From Lumbricus terrestris (taxonomy: Eukaryota > Annelida > Clitellata > Crassiclitellata > Lumbricidae), in assembly GCA_949752735.1 (NCBI GenBank), contig OX457047.1, positions 19,834,372-19,898,371 on the forward strand: a DNA stretch of 64,000 bases, read 5' to 3'. Shown here one piece after another: positions 1 to 16,985 of the stretch (its first letter is position 1; every line of letters begins with the position of its first letter). The notes beneath the pieces are model-generated. The model did not search any database and was not told the DNA's origin. It worked only from the letters and a program-made list of their open reading frames with translations. The position numbers and the translations under genes are program-made.

Positions 1-201
1 CATATGTACATTTAGCAGAAACTGTTGACATCATAAGTAGCCTACAGCAAACGTGGCAATGTCCAAGCAGAAAAAGAATACATTAGCCTATGTAATTAGT
101 TTAGAATGAAATTTCGAGCACGGCTGTGTCTCAGCACAAGCGAACCAAAGTTAATAGTTATAATGATTTTAACTTTGTCAGAAAGGAATACGGTATCCTA
201 C

Positions 202-6727
<6,526 letters not shown>

Positions 6728-7126
6728 CTGCAACACCAAAAGTAGAGAGAGACAGATGAGTTAAAAACAATGGTATGTCTGTTAACCGATTTAAAAAACA
6801 AACCAAAGCGTCACAGAACGTAACACAAGACGACAAAACAATGGCTCGTAGGTCTACAGCAAGTGTTTTAGAAGACATCTGATCTATATGTTGGATGCTC
6901 GCACGGCGGCAGCGGCAGGAATTTAGGTTTTGGGATTGGATTGCAAGTCTGCATTCTAAAATCATCACCTTCTCCGCTCTTCTTTTTTTCCACCCCTTCA
7001 CTTCTTACACTTTATCCTGACCCTCTTCCCTTCCCTCCACTCATCCCTAACCCCATTCCTTCTTTCCCCCAAATATTTCCCTTCCAGCACCTCCTTCCTA
7101 TAGTCCCTTTAAAACCTTCATCAACC

Positions 7127-7332
7127 CAGGGCTTTTTTTAACGTGCAGTTGTACACAAAATGTGCAGTTCTAAATGGATTTGTGCAGTTGTAGAAGCATT
7201 TCTGTCACAAGTTCTGTGCAGTTAAAACTAGCAAAAAGGTCATTGTCATCCGATTGGAAGTAATTTACCATGGAGGATGGGAAGGGAAAGGAGGGATTGT
7301 GCAGCTCTAAAAATTCCTTAAAAACAGCCTTT
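7127..7332 (+). mobile_element. hAT MITE 'CAGGGC..GTGCAG', tandem copy 1
   Basis: A 206-bp element starting CAGGGCTTTTTTTAACGTGC and ending TTAAAAACAGCCTTT, bounded by CATCAACC at 7119-7126 and 7333-7340. Repeats of the word 'tgtgcagtt' mark the family. Relatives are at 17660, 23180 and 38180. Confidence 0.85.
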
Positions 7333-7340
7333 CATCAACC

Positions 7341-7547
7341 CAGGGCTTTTTTTAACGTGCAGTTGTACACAAAATGTGCAGTTCTAAATGGATTTGTGCA
7401 GTTGTAGAAGCATTTCTGTCACAAGTTCTGTGCAGTTAAAACTAGCAAAAAAGGTCATTGTCATCCGATTGGAAGTAATTTACCATGGAGGATGGGAAGG
7501 GAAAGGAGGGATTGTGCAGCTCTAAAAATTCCTTAAAAACAGCCTTT
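7341..7547 (+). mobile_element. hAT MITE 'CAGGGC..GTGCAG', tandem copy 2
   Basis: A 207-bp, nearly identical head-to-tail copy of the element at 7127. It shares the middle CATCAACC and ends with a third copy at 7548-7555. Near identity points to a recent duplication, by unequal exchange between the target duplications or by two insertions. Confidence 0.85.
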
Positions 7548-8040
7548 CATCAACCCGCACCCTTGTCGCGAAGAAGCGCGCCTCTTGATTCTGCTCCGGA
7601 AATTTCGCAGGTTCCAGATGCCTGCAGGTGCGTCTAAGCGAACGTCCGGGTAAAAAAAGGTGTTTGCATCTCTGGCAACTTCCTTCAGTTTTAGTAGTAT
7701 ACGCTGCTATACCAGTATGTCACTTTATATATTCGTCGTAAAGTTGAGCAACTGCATTTAAATTCGCCTACTGACGGTCATAGCACAGAGGAAGTCTTCT
7801 TCTGTCCAACTGGCACCTCCGCTGAATCTGTCAATTACGTTTACCCAATTCACTAGGCCTAGACGTCGGTCGTAGATCGCGTAGATACAGTGATGCAGTC
7901 TCCACATTCTATAATTGACCTATAGATGATGCAAGACTAATTTCTACAGGTTTACATTTCGGCATACGGAATATTATATTTGCATGCATTCATAGATTTT
8001 CATACATAGCCTACATGTAGATTCATGCGCGCACAATACC

Positions 8041-8125
8041 TACTTACATGCAAATATACATACATACATGCATACATACATACATGCATGCATGCATGCA
8101 TACATACATACATACATACATAGTA

Positions 8126-8156
<31 letters not shown>

Positions 8157-8235
8157 CATACATACATACATACATACATACATACATACATACATACATA
8201 CATACATACATACATACATACATACATACATAGTA

Positions 8236-8266
<31 letters not shown>

Positions 8267-8273
8267 CATAGTA

Positions 8274-8304
<31 letters not shown>

Positions 8305-8423
8305 CATACATACATACATACATACATACATACATACATACATACATACATACATACATACATACATACATACATACATACATACATACATACATACATA
8401 CATACATACATACATACATAGTA

Positions 8424-8454
<31 letters not shown>

Positions 8455-8456
8455 CA
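8041..8456. repeat. (TACA)n microsatellite, left part
   Basis: About 100 units of CATA/TACA, interrupted three times by tagtattaca and starting with a CATG-rich lead. It is continuous with the tract after 9235 if the foldback element is removed. All long open frames here (Tyr-Ile-His-Thr or Met-Tyr-Val-Cys) are repeat artefacts. Confidence 0.97.
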
Positions 8457-8458
8457 TA

Positions 8459-9235
8459 CAGGGTGGGCCATAAAAAAGTAACCCCCTACGGTTTTTAGCC
8501 CATATCTTGGCCAAACATACGAATTTTTAAATGAAACTTTACAGTCTTAAAGGCAATTTATATTTACGTACAATGGCCAAATTTTCAACAAAATATTTCA
8601 AACAGAACATAAGTTATATCACTTTTAGCGAGGCCATCCCTCGTTTTTTGACGATTAAAAAACGTAACGCAACAAAAAGTAGGTTTTTGCCAATATCTTG
8701 GCCAAAAGTAAGAATCTCGAAATGAAATTTTACAGGTTTATAGACAATTCATATTTACATATGTTGGCCAAATTGCATAAAAATATTTCAAACGAAACAA
8801 AAGTTATATCACTTTTAGTGAGGCCACCCTACGTTTTTTGATGATTCAAAAAAGTCAGAAAACGATGGGTGGCCTCACTAAAAGTGGTATAACATTTGTT
8901 GGGTTTGAAATATTTTGTTGAAATCTGGCTATCGTTTGTAAATATGAATTGTCTTTAATCCTGTAAAATTTCATTTCGATATTCTTACTTCTGACCAAGA
9001 TATTAGCAAAGAACTAATTTTGTTGCGTTTCGTTTTTGAATCGTCAAAAAACGAGGGGTGGCCTCGTTAAAAGTGATATAACTTTTGTTCTGTTTGAAAT
9101 ATTTTGTTGAAATTTGACCATTGTACGTAAATATGAATTGCCTTTAAGACTGTAAAGTTTCATTTAAAAATTCTTATGTTTGGCCAAGATATGGGATAAA
9201 AATCATAGGGGGTTACTTTTTTATGGCCCACCCTG
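8459..9235. mobile_element. Foldback DNA element with TA target site (Tc1/mariner-like ends)
   Basis: An element of 777 bp starting CAGGGTGGGCCATAAAAAAG and ending with its reverse complement, flanked by TA on each side. Almost the whole length folds on itself (arms about 380 bp). Each arm contains two diverged direct copies of a ~200-bp module ('gtttcaaa..aaaatttca', 'cttttagygaggcca'). The ends and TA duplication resemble Tc1/mariner MITEs. No transposase. Confidence 0.85.
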
Positions 9236-9244
9236 TACATAGTA

Positions 9245-9275
<31 letters not shown>

Positions 9276-9418
9276 CATACATACATACATACATACATAC
9301 ATACATACATACATACATACATACATACATACATACATACATACATACATACATACATACATACATACATACATACATACATACATACATACATACATAC
9401 ATACATACATACATAGTA

Positions 9419-9449
<31 letters not shown>

Positions 9450-9552
9450 CATACATACATACATACATACATACATACATACATACATACATACATACAT
9501 ACATACATACATACATACATACATACATGCATACATACATACATACATACAG
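9236..9552. repeat. (TACA)n microsatellite, right part
   Basis: Continuation of the 8041-8456 tract, with the same tagtattaca interruptions, ending at tgcatacatacatac before unique sequence. Confidence 0.97.
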
Positions 9553-10184
9553 CATCGACCAATATTTTGCCAGGTCATCGTTGTATCAGCGACGATCTCT
9601 ATTTTCCGTTCACTTTGATGGCTTCCTTTGATCTCCCGCCTCGTGACACCTCAGTCGTCTGTTGAATGACAACCGCCCCAAGGGTCAGATGGATAGTTTA
9701 GCTTCAAACACACTCCCTTCTTTCCATCCTTCCTTCTTTCCTTCTTTCCTTCCTTCCTTCCTTCCTATCTTTCTCATTCCTTCTTCCCGATATGCACAAA
9801 CGTTCAATTTCGATTCCAATCAGAGAATCCAGGAAACAATCCTCAACGTAAGATGAACGAAATGAGAAAGCAATCAGAACGGAGATGGATACGAAGAAAG
9901 CATTGAAGGGAATTCAGTGATCATCATTTCTGTTTGTTTGCTAGTATATCTGCTACATGTGCGATGCAGGAAGTCATACTGAAATACTTGAAATAGACCT
10001 AAACCGAAGGCCATTAAATTATTTGTCTGTGTAGGCCTATATATATGTGTTTATGCTGGTGTATGTAGGCCTAAGCACGTTTTCTATATAGGCCGAGTCT
10101 ACAAAATGCCTACTTGCCTTTGTATGTGACCCTATGGTAACTCGACTCGGACCACCTTTGGACTACTCTTACGGCCATCCTTCG

Positions 10185-10285
10185 GACGCAGCGCAGCGCT
10201 CGTGAATTATCTGGTGCCCGCGCTTGGCTTTCGAGTAGCGCTTTAGAAATTTGGAGATTACGATTACGATTACGAGTCTGAGTTG
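10185..10285 (+). repeat. Dispersed repeat 'GTGCCC..CTTGGCTTTCGAGT..TTTGGAGATTACGATTA'
   Basis: The words cgcttggctttcgagt and tagaaatttggagattacga recur at 18010-18075, 18395-18470 (diverged) and 38808-38872. It looks like the 3' part of a SINE or LINE family. It is directly followed by the hairpin at 10339-10436. Confidence 0.65.
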
Positions 10286-10338
10286 ATAACTGTTGTCTTT
10301 CGCTTGCAATTGCTATCGCCATCGATTGAAGCTTTGCT

Positions 10339-10436
10339 ATTAGATTGCGGTGACTAAAAACTAATGCGCTGTAATCATCATCTTCATCGTCGCCATTATT
10401 ACAGCGCATTAGTTTTTTAGGCACCGCAATCTAATA
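10339..10436. repeat. Inverted repeat hairpin, 38-bp arms
   Basis: Arms 10339-10375 and 10398-10436 are complementary apart from one mismatch and one extra A; the loop is 22 nt. It is too long and too perfect for chance. It could be a MITE remnant, a small-RNA precursor or a young inverted duplication. Confidence 0.7.
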
Positions 10437-10984
10437 ATAATGTCTTCTTTAATGCTTCAAATCTGACACACCGCAGAATGATTACAAGTACAAGTTATAC
10501 GAAATACGGCCCACTGTAGCACGACACGCAGTTCGGCTTTACAGCAGTGGGTTCGGTAACTTAACTAATATATAGTTCTAATAGCCAAGCTTCGAGCACT
10601 ACGTAGGAGACGAGAAACTAGCTATAATCTAATTTTAATAAGCATAGGCTATCTTAGAGCCTGAGAATCTTTTCTACCTCGGGCGAAAAATAGAATGAAG
10701 CTATAATAATCAACTAACTTCAATCAGTTAATAATAGCGTTGTTTGCGGAGGGAAAAATTACTTTTAGTCCTAAGAGCAATGAACATAGATTTTCCTCCT
10801 CATACGCTACAGAGTTTTCAGCCATAGTTAGGCCTATTGCACACGTGTGCGGGTGACTGCAAGTGGAGACCTAATCCAACTTTGCGCGAGTGTCATGGGA
10901 CTAGAAATTGGCGTTCTTCTCAGTGGCTAAAGTGGTTTGAGTGAGCAGTGGAAACGCTGAAGAAGAGTTTTAGAACGTTTCGAA

Positions 10985-11365
10985 GGGGGGGGCCAAAATG
11001 TTCGGTCTTGTTGGTGGAACAGGGCATAAAAAAATTTTCGCCACCAAAAAAAGTTGATGACCTTTTTTTTAAAGTCATCGACCGATATTTTCCGGGAAAA
11101 AGATACCAAGTCATCCGCCAAAAAAGTTGATGACTTTTTTATTAGTCATCGACCAATTTTTCGGGAAAGAAGATACCGTTTCAACCGCTAAATCGAACGG
11201 GGGGCCACGGTCCCATGGGATTTTGTAATGGGGGCCATATGTCCTGTTTTTCTCTCCCGCTGCATATATTTAATGGCTTGTTGAAACCAAATGGGGGGGT
11301 CACGTTCCATGCAATTTTTAAATGGGGGGGATGACCGAATTGGCCCCTCCCTGGATCCGCCCCTG
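10985..11365. mobile_element. Degraded CAGGGGCGGATCC-type hAT MITE
   Basis: The internal words 'ggtcttgttggtggaac', 'gatgacctttttt' and 'cacgttccatgcaattttt' and the right end ggatccgcccctg belong to the family at 4895. A short segment tgagcagtgg(g/a)aacgc occurs just outside each end (10939 and 11401), hinting at a local duplication rather than a classic 8-bp target duplication. Confidence 0.7.
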
Positions 11366-11764
11366 TATTCGAACGCATGTGTTTCTCGGGTTCCATGAAT
11401 GGTGAGCAGTGGGAACGCAAGCAAAGAATTTCCAGAGGACCGGGAACAGCGTTCTCATCCATTTTAAACCCTAATAATTCTTCTAGAACTTGACGATTTA
11501 GGCCTTAGTGAAATTCGGTTTACACTTTAATGTTGAATAGGCCTACTATATGCCAATCAGTCTAAATGAAGTCTGGTGATTATGTGGAGAAGTGGCCGGA
11601 AGCTGAGGAGTAGGCCTAAAACAATGCAAACCTGTTCATTATCTGTGGTTGGTCCAACAACTGGGAACGGGCTTTCCTCAATTATACGACACATCCTAAA
11701 CTGGTGACTGGTCCCAGTTTCAACAACAGTTCTGTTGAAGACTGCCTTTCTAAAGATCGGCCCG

Positions 11765-11835
11765 TGCAAGGAGCGCCTCTGAGTAGAGATCTTGAATGGG
11801 TTCTATATAAATTCTGATCGATCGATCGGTTTATT
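11765..11835 (+). repeat. SINE 3' tail fragment
   Basis: It carries ggagcgcctctgagtagagatcttgaa..tatataaat, the conserved tail of the tRNA-derived SINE at 16772, and ends in a GATC simple repeat instead of GAAT. Confidence 0.7.
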
Positions 11836-12035
11836 GATACTAACAAGAAATTAGAACAACTCACCTACTACAGAAAGGTAAAATAATCCTGAGATGTTAT
11901 TTGCCACTTGAACGATCATCTGTAGCAGAGCCCGAGGCGTCATCACCTTACTTGACTATCGCAACTTAACACACTGATGTCCAAGAAGCTCTGGACTCTA
12001 TAGGTCATTCATAGAAGGTCCAAAAACCCAACAGA

Positions 12036-12285
<250 letters not shown>

Positions 12286-12289
12286 AGTT

Positions 12290-12720
12290 GTCGAGATAAT
12301 ACGAAGAAAGTGCACGAGCAGTTCGTCACCGTCAGAGAAGAGTTTGGCAAAGTGTCCGGGCAGTGACGAATACAGACAGAGTGACGATGAAGCCCTGCAG
12401 CAGCGTGGCCTTAGTCGTCTGCTAGAATCGATGGGACTGATCATGCGACGACGATCCATGGCGAATTACACCCCCCCAACCCCCGCTTCCCCTACTCCTC
12501 CCCCCCACCCGCGTTCACTTGCGTCCAAACGCCTCTAAACGACGCCGCGCCGTTAAAAGTCACACTCGCCTTAGGCTAGATGACAACATCGACGGTCTAG
12601 TGTCATCGTTGCAAAGTCATTTCATGCCTACATTTGTTGGCGTGTAGGCTATAATATTATATACAAACGGAGACAGACAGAAAGCAAGAACTCCGCCGCT
12701 GGTTGCAGTCTGCCAGTGCC
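12290..12720. other. CpG-richer stretch without an assignable gene
   Basis: The segment contains a C-rich block (12467-12515), several CpGs and a minus-strand ORF starting MDRRRMISPIDSSRR. It is 5.6 kb upstream of the first TFAP2 exon found, so it might hold that gene's promoter or first exon. However, no donor in the needed phase was found and I do not claim one. Confidence 0.25.
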
Positions 12721-12770
12721 AGTCCCAAGCCTGCAGAAAGAAGGAGGTTGTTGATACGACACAGTGCATG
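12688..12770 (+). repeat. Dispersed repeat 'CTGCCAGTGCCAGTCCCAAGCCTG'
   Basis: Same family as 60430-60545 (plus) and 23520-23630 (minus). The shared core is tggttgca(g/c)tctgccagt and cagtcccaagcctg followed by an AGGAGG block. Confidence 0.75.
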
Positions 12771-13355
12771 TCGTTAAATACATGTAGCAGAATTTATGCA
12801 ACAGCTATACAGAAAGCAAGGAACTTAGGAAGTATAGGCCTGAGGGCAAGAATAGGCCTACTCTTTATTAGACTACCATGCAGTAGGTCTAGACACGCAG
12901 TAGCTTAATTACAGATGAAGTAAATAATGGAAGCAACAATTATTCGAAAATCATAGACGTATTAGACTGCAGGGCTGGGCTGTCATTGTCTCTGCATTCG
13001 TCGGTCTCTTAATGAAGAGACCTTAAATTCTCGCAATAAATGAATGTAACGAAGCGTCTATTGTTTAAGCTCATGATGCGAGTTGCGAGGGATTAAGGAG
13101 GTTCAACCCCCAGTCTCTCTTAGGACCCAACACTTTTCACACCCCATCCCAACCCCCAGTTATTTTTCCACAATTCTCATACGGTAAATTAAGCTACGTG
13201 CAACGTAAGGTGTCAACTATGTTCTTTCTAATCCTTCTGACAACCTCGATCTGTCCAAAACCGAATGTGATATGGCAGTCAATTCCGCTTGTTTCGATCG
13301 TTAGGCCTAAGCATATAGGCCTAGGTCAAGTGGAGCGTTCTTTCTTATTATAGGC

Positions 13356-13605
13356 AGGGGCGGATCCGGGGGCCAATCCGGCAATCTCATTCAGAGATTT
13401 GCATATGGTGTGGCTCCCCCCATCAGGTTTCAAGAAGCTTCAAATCAACGCAGGTGGGAAGACCAATGAAAAGTAACATATCACTAAAAATTAAAGGTCA
13501 TAAGATTTTTCAGCGGAAGACCAACGAAAATTTGCTTAGACCCAAGACCAAAACTTTTGGCCCGCCCTTCAAAAATTTAGGCCCATGTATCCTCCCTGCT
13601 GATAG
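13356..13605. mobile_element. CAGGGGCGGATCC-type hAT MITE, diverged
   Basis: Left end caggggcggatccgg at 13356, right end about gtatcctccctg near 13605. The flanking words attatagg and ctgatagg are a possible mutated 8-bp duplication. The internal 'cccaagaccaaaacttttggcccgcccttc' is related to the 13971 element. Confidence 0.55.
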
Positions 13606-13654
13606 GCCCTGTTATTTTCTAATTCTCGTCTGTCTCTTTCATTTTTCCAATCAT

Positions 13655-13765
13655 CTGATGACAAGTTATAAACAAACAGGACAACACAACGTCAACTTAT
13701 AAACAAACAGGACGTCAACACAACGTCAGCTTATAAACAAACAGGACAACACAACGTCAACATAA
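13655..13765. repeat. Short tandem repeat, about 31-33 bp, three copies
   Basis: The unit is roughly ttataaacaaacaggacaacacaacgtcaac with one small insertion (gt) in the middle copy. Confidence 0.85.
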
Positions 13766-13970
13766 TTGTTCAGTTTTGCACCGTCATGCATCGTAGGCCT
13801 ACGTCATTCGCGGGTTTCGGAAAAAGGATCGGATAAAAAAATTAAACCTTTTCTAGTTTCCGTCGGTAAAACAGTTTGAACCAAAGGTTTCTAGCATTTG
13901 TTGTGCTCATTCTACCAAAACATTTCGACAGCCTAGCAAAGTTGAAAGTGGTTTGGAAAGTTGCCGGGTC

Positions 13971-14432
13971 CAGGGGTCGATCCAGAAGGGGGCCAAAATG
14001 GCCATCAGTGGCGGCGCTAGGGGAGGATAGGGGGGCTAAGCCCCCCTAAAAGGCCATCCATTTTTTACCATGTAAAAATAAAAAGTTTGGACGATTTACC
14101 CCCTTTAGCCCCCCCAAAACTGAAATCCTGGCGCCGCCACTGATGGCCATGCCCCCATTTAGAAATTTCTTTATTTTTCACCAGCTGTTCTGGCCCGAAA
14201 AGTTGACGTGGCCCCGTGAGTAGTTCCGTATGTTCGTCCTCCGTACCCGCGAGGAAGGTCATCAGTTTTTTGGGCGGAGGGCGGATGGAAAAGGTATTTT
14301 TGGGAAAATTCGAGGCTGATGACTAAAAAAAGGTCGTCAGATTTTTGGGCGACAAGCGAAATTTTTCCCTGTTTCCTGGACCAAGGCCCAAACTTTTGCT
14401 CCCCCCCATCGAATTTTTTTTACCCGCCCTTG
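13971..14432. mobile_element. CAGGGGCGGATCC-type hAT MITE hosting a nested element
   Basis: Left end CAGGGGTCGATCCAG, right end TACCCGCCCTTG. The flanks gccgggtc (13963-13970) and gccgcgtc (14433-14440) differ at one base and are read as an aged 8-bp duplication. It carries the 137-bp element at 14006; without it the host is about 317 bp. Confidence 0.8.
14006..14142. mobile_element. Nested hAT MITE, CAGTGGCGGCGC ends
   Basis: The 137-bp element begins CAGTGGCGGCGCTAGG and ends CTGGCGCCGCCACTG, with an exact 8-bp duplication ATGGCCAT at 13998-14005 and 14143-14150. It sits inside the 13971 element, so it is younger. Confidence 0.9.
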
Positions 14433-14648
14433 GCCGCGTCTGACTTTGGTGTGACGCTTTTCACCGGAAAATTAATTTTTTTACTTTTAAAGTTATAATT
14501 AACTCAAAACTAAAAAATCTTTCCATTTCCACCAAGTTTTAGTCATTCGCAACCGATTTCTGAGTTTGTTACGCGTTCGTGTGTTAAATAAGCGACCCGG
14601 TTGAGAACCGGCAACAACAGCTATAGGCCTAGGCCACGAAAATCAAAG

Positions 14649-15104
14649 CCGGTGTCACGAAATAGAGTATCCCCCGTATTAATTGTATCCCCCCAAAATT
14701 TAAAAAAGTCAAAAAAACGCTTCCGCGTGTAGTTTTTTTGCAAATTAATTTTTATCTGCTTTGTTTTGAACAATGACACTAACAGGTATGCTTATTCCGA
14801 CTAGATAATTTGTTTTGCCCTGTTTTTAGAGCACTTAAAACATTTAAAACACTTAAGAACACTCAGAGTCACTAAATAAATTCGAGTTGCCTTTATCTGA
14901 GCATTGCCTAGGACACTTAAAACAATTAGAGTCACTCTAAATTTTGATTACAGCATAAATATTTTTATTATGCGCATTTTTCAAAAAAGGGGATAGAATG
15001 GTTTATCCCCCCGGATAGCATAGACCGGTTAATTCCATCCGGGGGATAGATTAATTCATCTCCCCGGATAGCTTTCAGGGGGATATTCCGTTTCATGACA
15101 CCGG
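14649..15104. mobile_element. MITE with CCGGTGTCA ends
   Basis: The inverted ends read CCGGTGTCACGAAATAGAGT and, reversed, CCGGTGTCATGAAACGGAAT, followed in each case by ATCCCCC. About 456 bp, AT-rich inside, with repeated 'acacttaaaacattaaaa' and 'gagtcact' words. No clear target duplication, so the superfamily is open. Confidence 0.7.
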
Positions 15105-15136
15105 GTCGCAGACCAGCTCACTTTTAGCTCTGCAGC

Positions 15137-15385
15137 CTACCCTTCAAATATTTGCAACTTAGGCCACAGTAGGCTACACGCTTTTTTATAGACTTTTCCA
15201 GTGTGAGAATCGACGGAGGGTGGGGTTTCATCCCCCAGTCTTTCTGTTAACATCTTATAAGTAAGTCTGCTTTCCACATCCCCAATTCCAGGTGGATCAT
15301 AGTCCAACCCCCAGTTATTTTTCCACAATTCTCGCACTGGCCGGTCTTTCCCCTTTTTGTCCTTGTACTTTACCGTAGGCCTATA
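15137..15385 (-). other. Unassigned coding-like segment
   Basis: The minus strand is open and looks protein-like rather than repeat-like: KYKDKKGKDRPVRELWKNNW, then GLDYDPPGIGDVESRLTYKM, LTERLGDETPPSVDSHTGKV. I do not recognise the family. The frame ends in a stop at 15137. Upstream of KYKDKK is a possible acceptor (ttgttatag) or a simple CA-repeat. A diverged copy of its central part (cccccagttatttttccacaattctc) is at 13100-13190, so it may belong to a mobile element or a retrocopy. Confidence 0.35.
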
Positions 15386-15464
15386 ACAATAATAATAATT
15401 GTTTCTGTGTGATATTGCGATTGCATAAGTTGGACTGTTGGAGCAAATAAAGAATGGCCTGTGT

Positions 15465-15545
15465 GTGTATGCGCGCGCATACACATGTGTGTATATGTGC
15501 GCACGCATACACATGTGTGTATGTGTGTGTGTGCGTGTGTGTGGT
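15465..15545. repeat. (TG)n microsatellite, mixed with GCGCGC
   Basis: gtgtgtgtatgcgcgcgcatacacatgtgtgtat repeated twice, then (TG)n. Purine-pyrimidine alternation could form Z-DNA. Confidence 0.9.
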
Positions 15546-15769
15546 GACCGGGTGCACATCTCCTGAGCACTACCTGTGAATTGCCGTAAATAATGGATCG
15601 TCGTCGGTTGCATCTCTCAACTGAAATGCCTTCGGGCTTCGAACAGAACAGAGCCATCACACATCGACCACATAACGACAGACATTAAACAATCGCATTA
15701 ATAATAATAATAAAATAATAGACTGCATAATAATTAATCATATGCTGTGCACAACAGTCGACTGAGTTG

Positions 15770-16340
15770 CAGACGGACAGGCAAGCAGGTATACACATGC
15801 AGAGAGGCAGAGAGAAAGACAGGCAGGCAGGGAGACAGACAGACGAGCAGGCAGGCAGGTATGCAGGCAAACATGCAGGGAGACAGACAGACGGGCAGAA
15901 AGGCAGGTAGGCATGCAGAGAGACAGGCAAGCAGGAAGAAAGGCAGGTATAGGCAGACAGGCAAGGAGACAGGCAGACGAGCAGGCAGGTACGCAGGCAG
16001 ACATGCAGGGAGACAGGCATACAGGAAGACAGGCAGGCATGCAGAGAGATGGGCAGGCAGTGAGAAAGGCAGGCAGGCAGGGAGACGGGCAAACGAGCAG
16101 GCAGGCAGGTATGCAGGCAGACATGCAGGGAGACTGGCAGACGGACAGAAAGAAAGGTAGGCATGCAGGGAGACAGGCAGGCAGGCAGGCAGACAGACAG
16201 GCGGGCAGTGGGCAGGTAGGCAGATTAGCAGGCAGGCAGGCAGGTATGCAGGCAGACGAGCAGGCAGGCAGGTAGGAATGCAATGAGACAGAAAGGCAGG
16301 TAGGCATGACAGGCAGGCAGGGAAGTAGGCAGGCAGAATG
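15770..16340. repeat. (CAGG/CAGA)n degenerate satellite
   Basis: 570 bp of GGCAGGCAGACA-like repeats with a loose higher-order unit of about 90 bp (caggtatgcaggcagacatgcagggagacaggcag). Followed by a diverged 'tgcctgtctgttcatctg' repeat, its complement-like neighbour, to about 16620. Open frames of more than 100 codons on both strands are artefacts. Confidence 0.92.
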
Positions 16341-16344
16341 GCCT

Positions 16345-16625
16345 ATTTCTCAGTCTGTTGCTCTGCCATTCTCTGCCACTTTGTTCTTTTGCTTTGTCTG
16401 TACATGTGTTTGTCTGTTCATTTCCCTGCCTGTTCATCTGCCAATCTGTTCATATGCCTGTCTGTTTATCTGCCTGTGTAGTATTCTGTCTGCCCGTTCA
16501 TGTGCCTGTTTGTTCATATGAACGTCCGTTCATCTCCCTGCTTGTTCATATGCCTGTCTGTTCATCTGCCTGTCTGTTCATCTACGGTAGTTGCCTGCTG
16601 ATCTGCCTGTCTGTTTTTCCGCCAT
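16345..16625. repeat. Degenerate 'tgcctgtctgttcatctg' minisatellite
   Basis: About 18-bp period, drifting. Related in base composition to the CAGG satellite on its left but with the opposite strand polarity (CTG/CCTG in plus sense). Confidence 0.8.
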
Positions 16626-16771
16626 GTTCTTCATCTAACTTTTTGCCCATTGAACTGTCTATTCATCTATATAATATAACTGTCGGTTGATTATCCAAAC
16701 AAAGACACAAACTGTGGTTGGCAAAGTCTTCGAACAGATTAACATTATAATAACATTATAATATAACTTTG

Positions 16772-16985
16772 TGGGGCGTGGTGGTGCAGTGGGTATTTTC
16801 GTTGCCTTGCAGGTTCGAAGCCGCCTCAAGTCACCCCGTAGGGACCTTGAGCAAGTCCTTCACTCGCAATTGCTCAGCGCTTCGGCGTGAAACTCCAATG
16901 CAGCGTCCGCTCTGTAGTCGGGAGCGCCTCTGAGTAGAGATTATGAAGGGGCGCGATAACAAGTGCGCATACAAACAAACAAAAA
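16772..16985 (+). mobile_element. tRNA-derived SINE, near full length
   Basis: The head GGGGCGTGGTGGTGCAGTGG corresponds to a pol III A-box region and GGTTCGAAGCC to a B box, so it comes from a tRNA gene. A body (accttgagcaagtccttcactcgcaattgctcagcgcttcggcgtgaaactcc) and a tail (gagcgcctctgagtagagattatgaaggggcgc) follow. The word ATAACTT lies just left and just right (about 16764 and 16991) as a likely target duplication. Partial copies are at 30862, 33222, 36695, 55127 and 60587. Confidence 0.85.

Noticed and set aside
15685..16437. Cys/Leu/Pro-rich and Arg/Gln-rich ORFs of 110-189 codons
   Set aside because: All from the CAGG/CAGA satellite.
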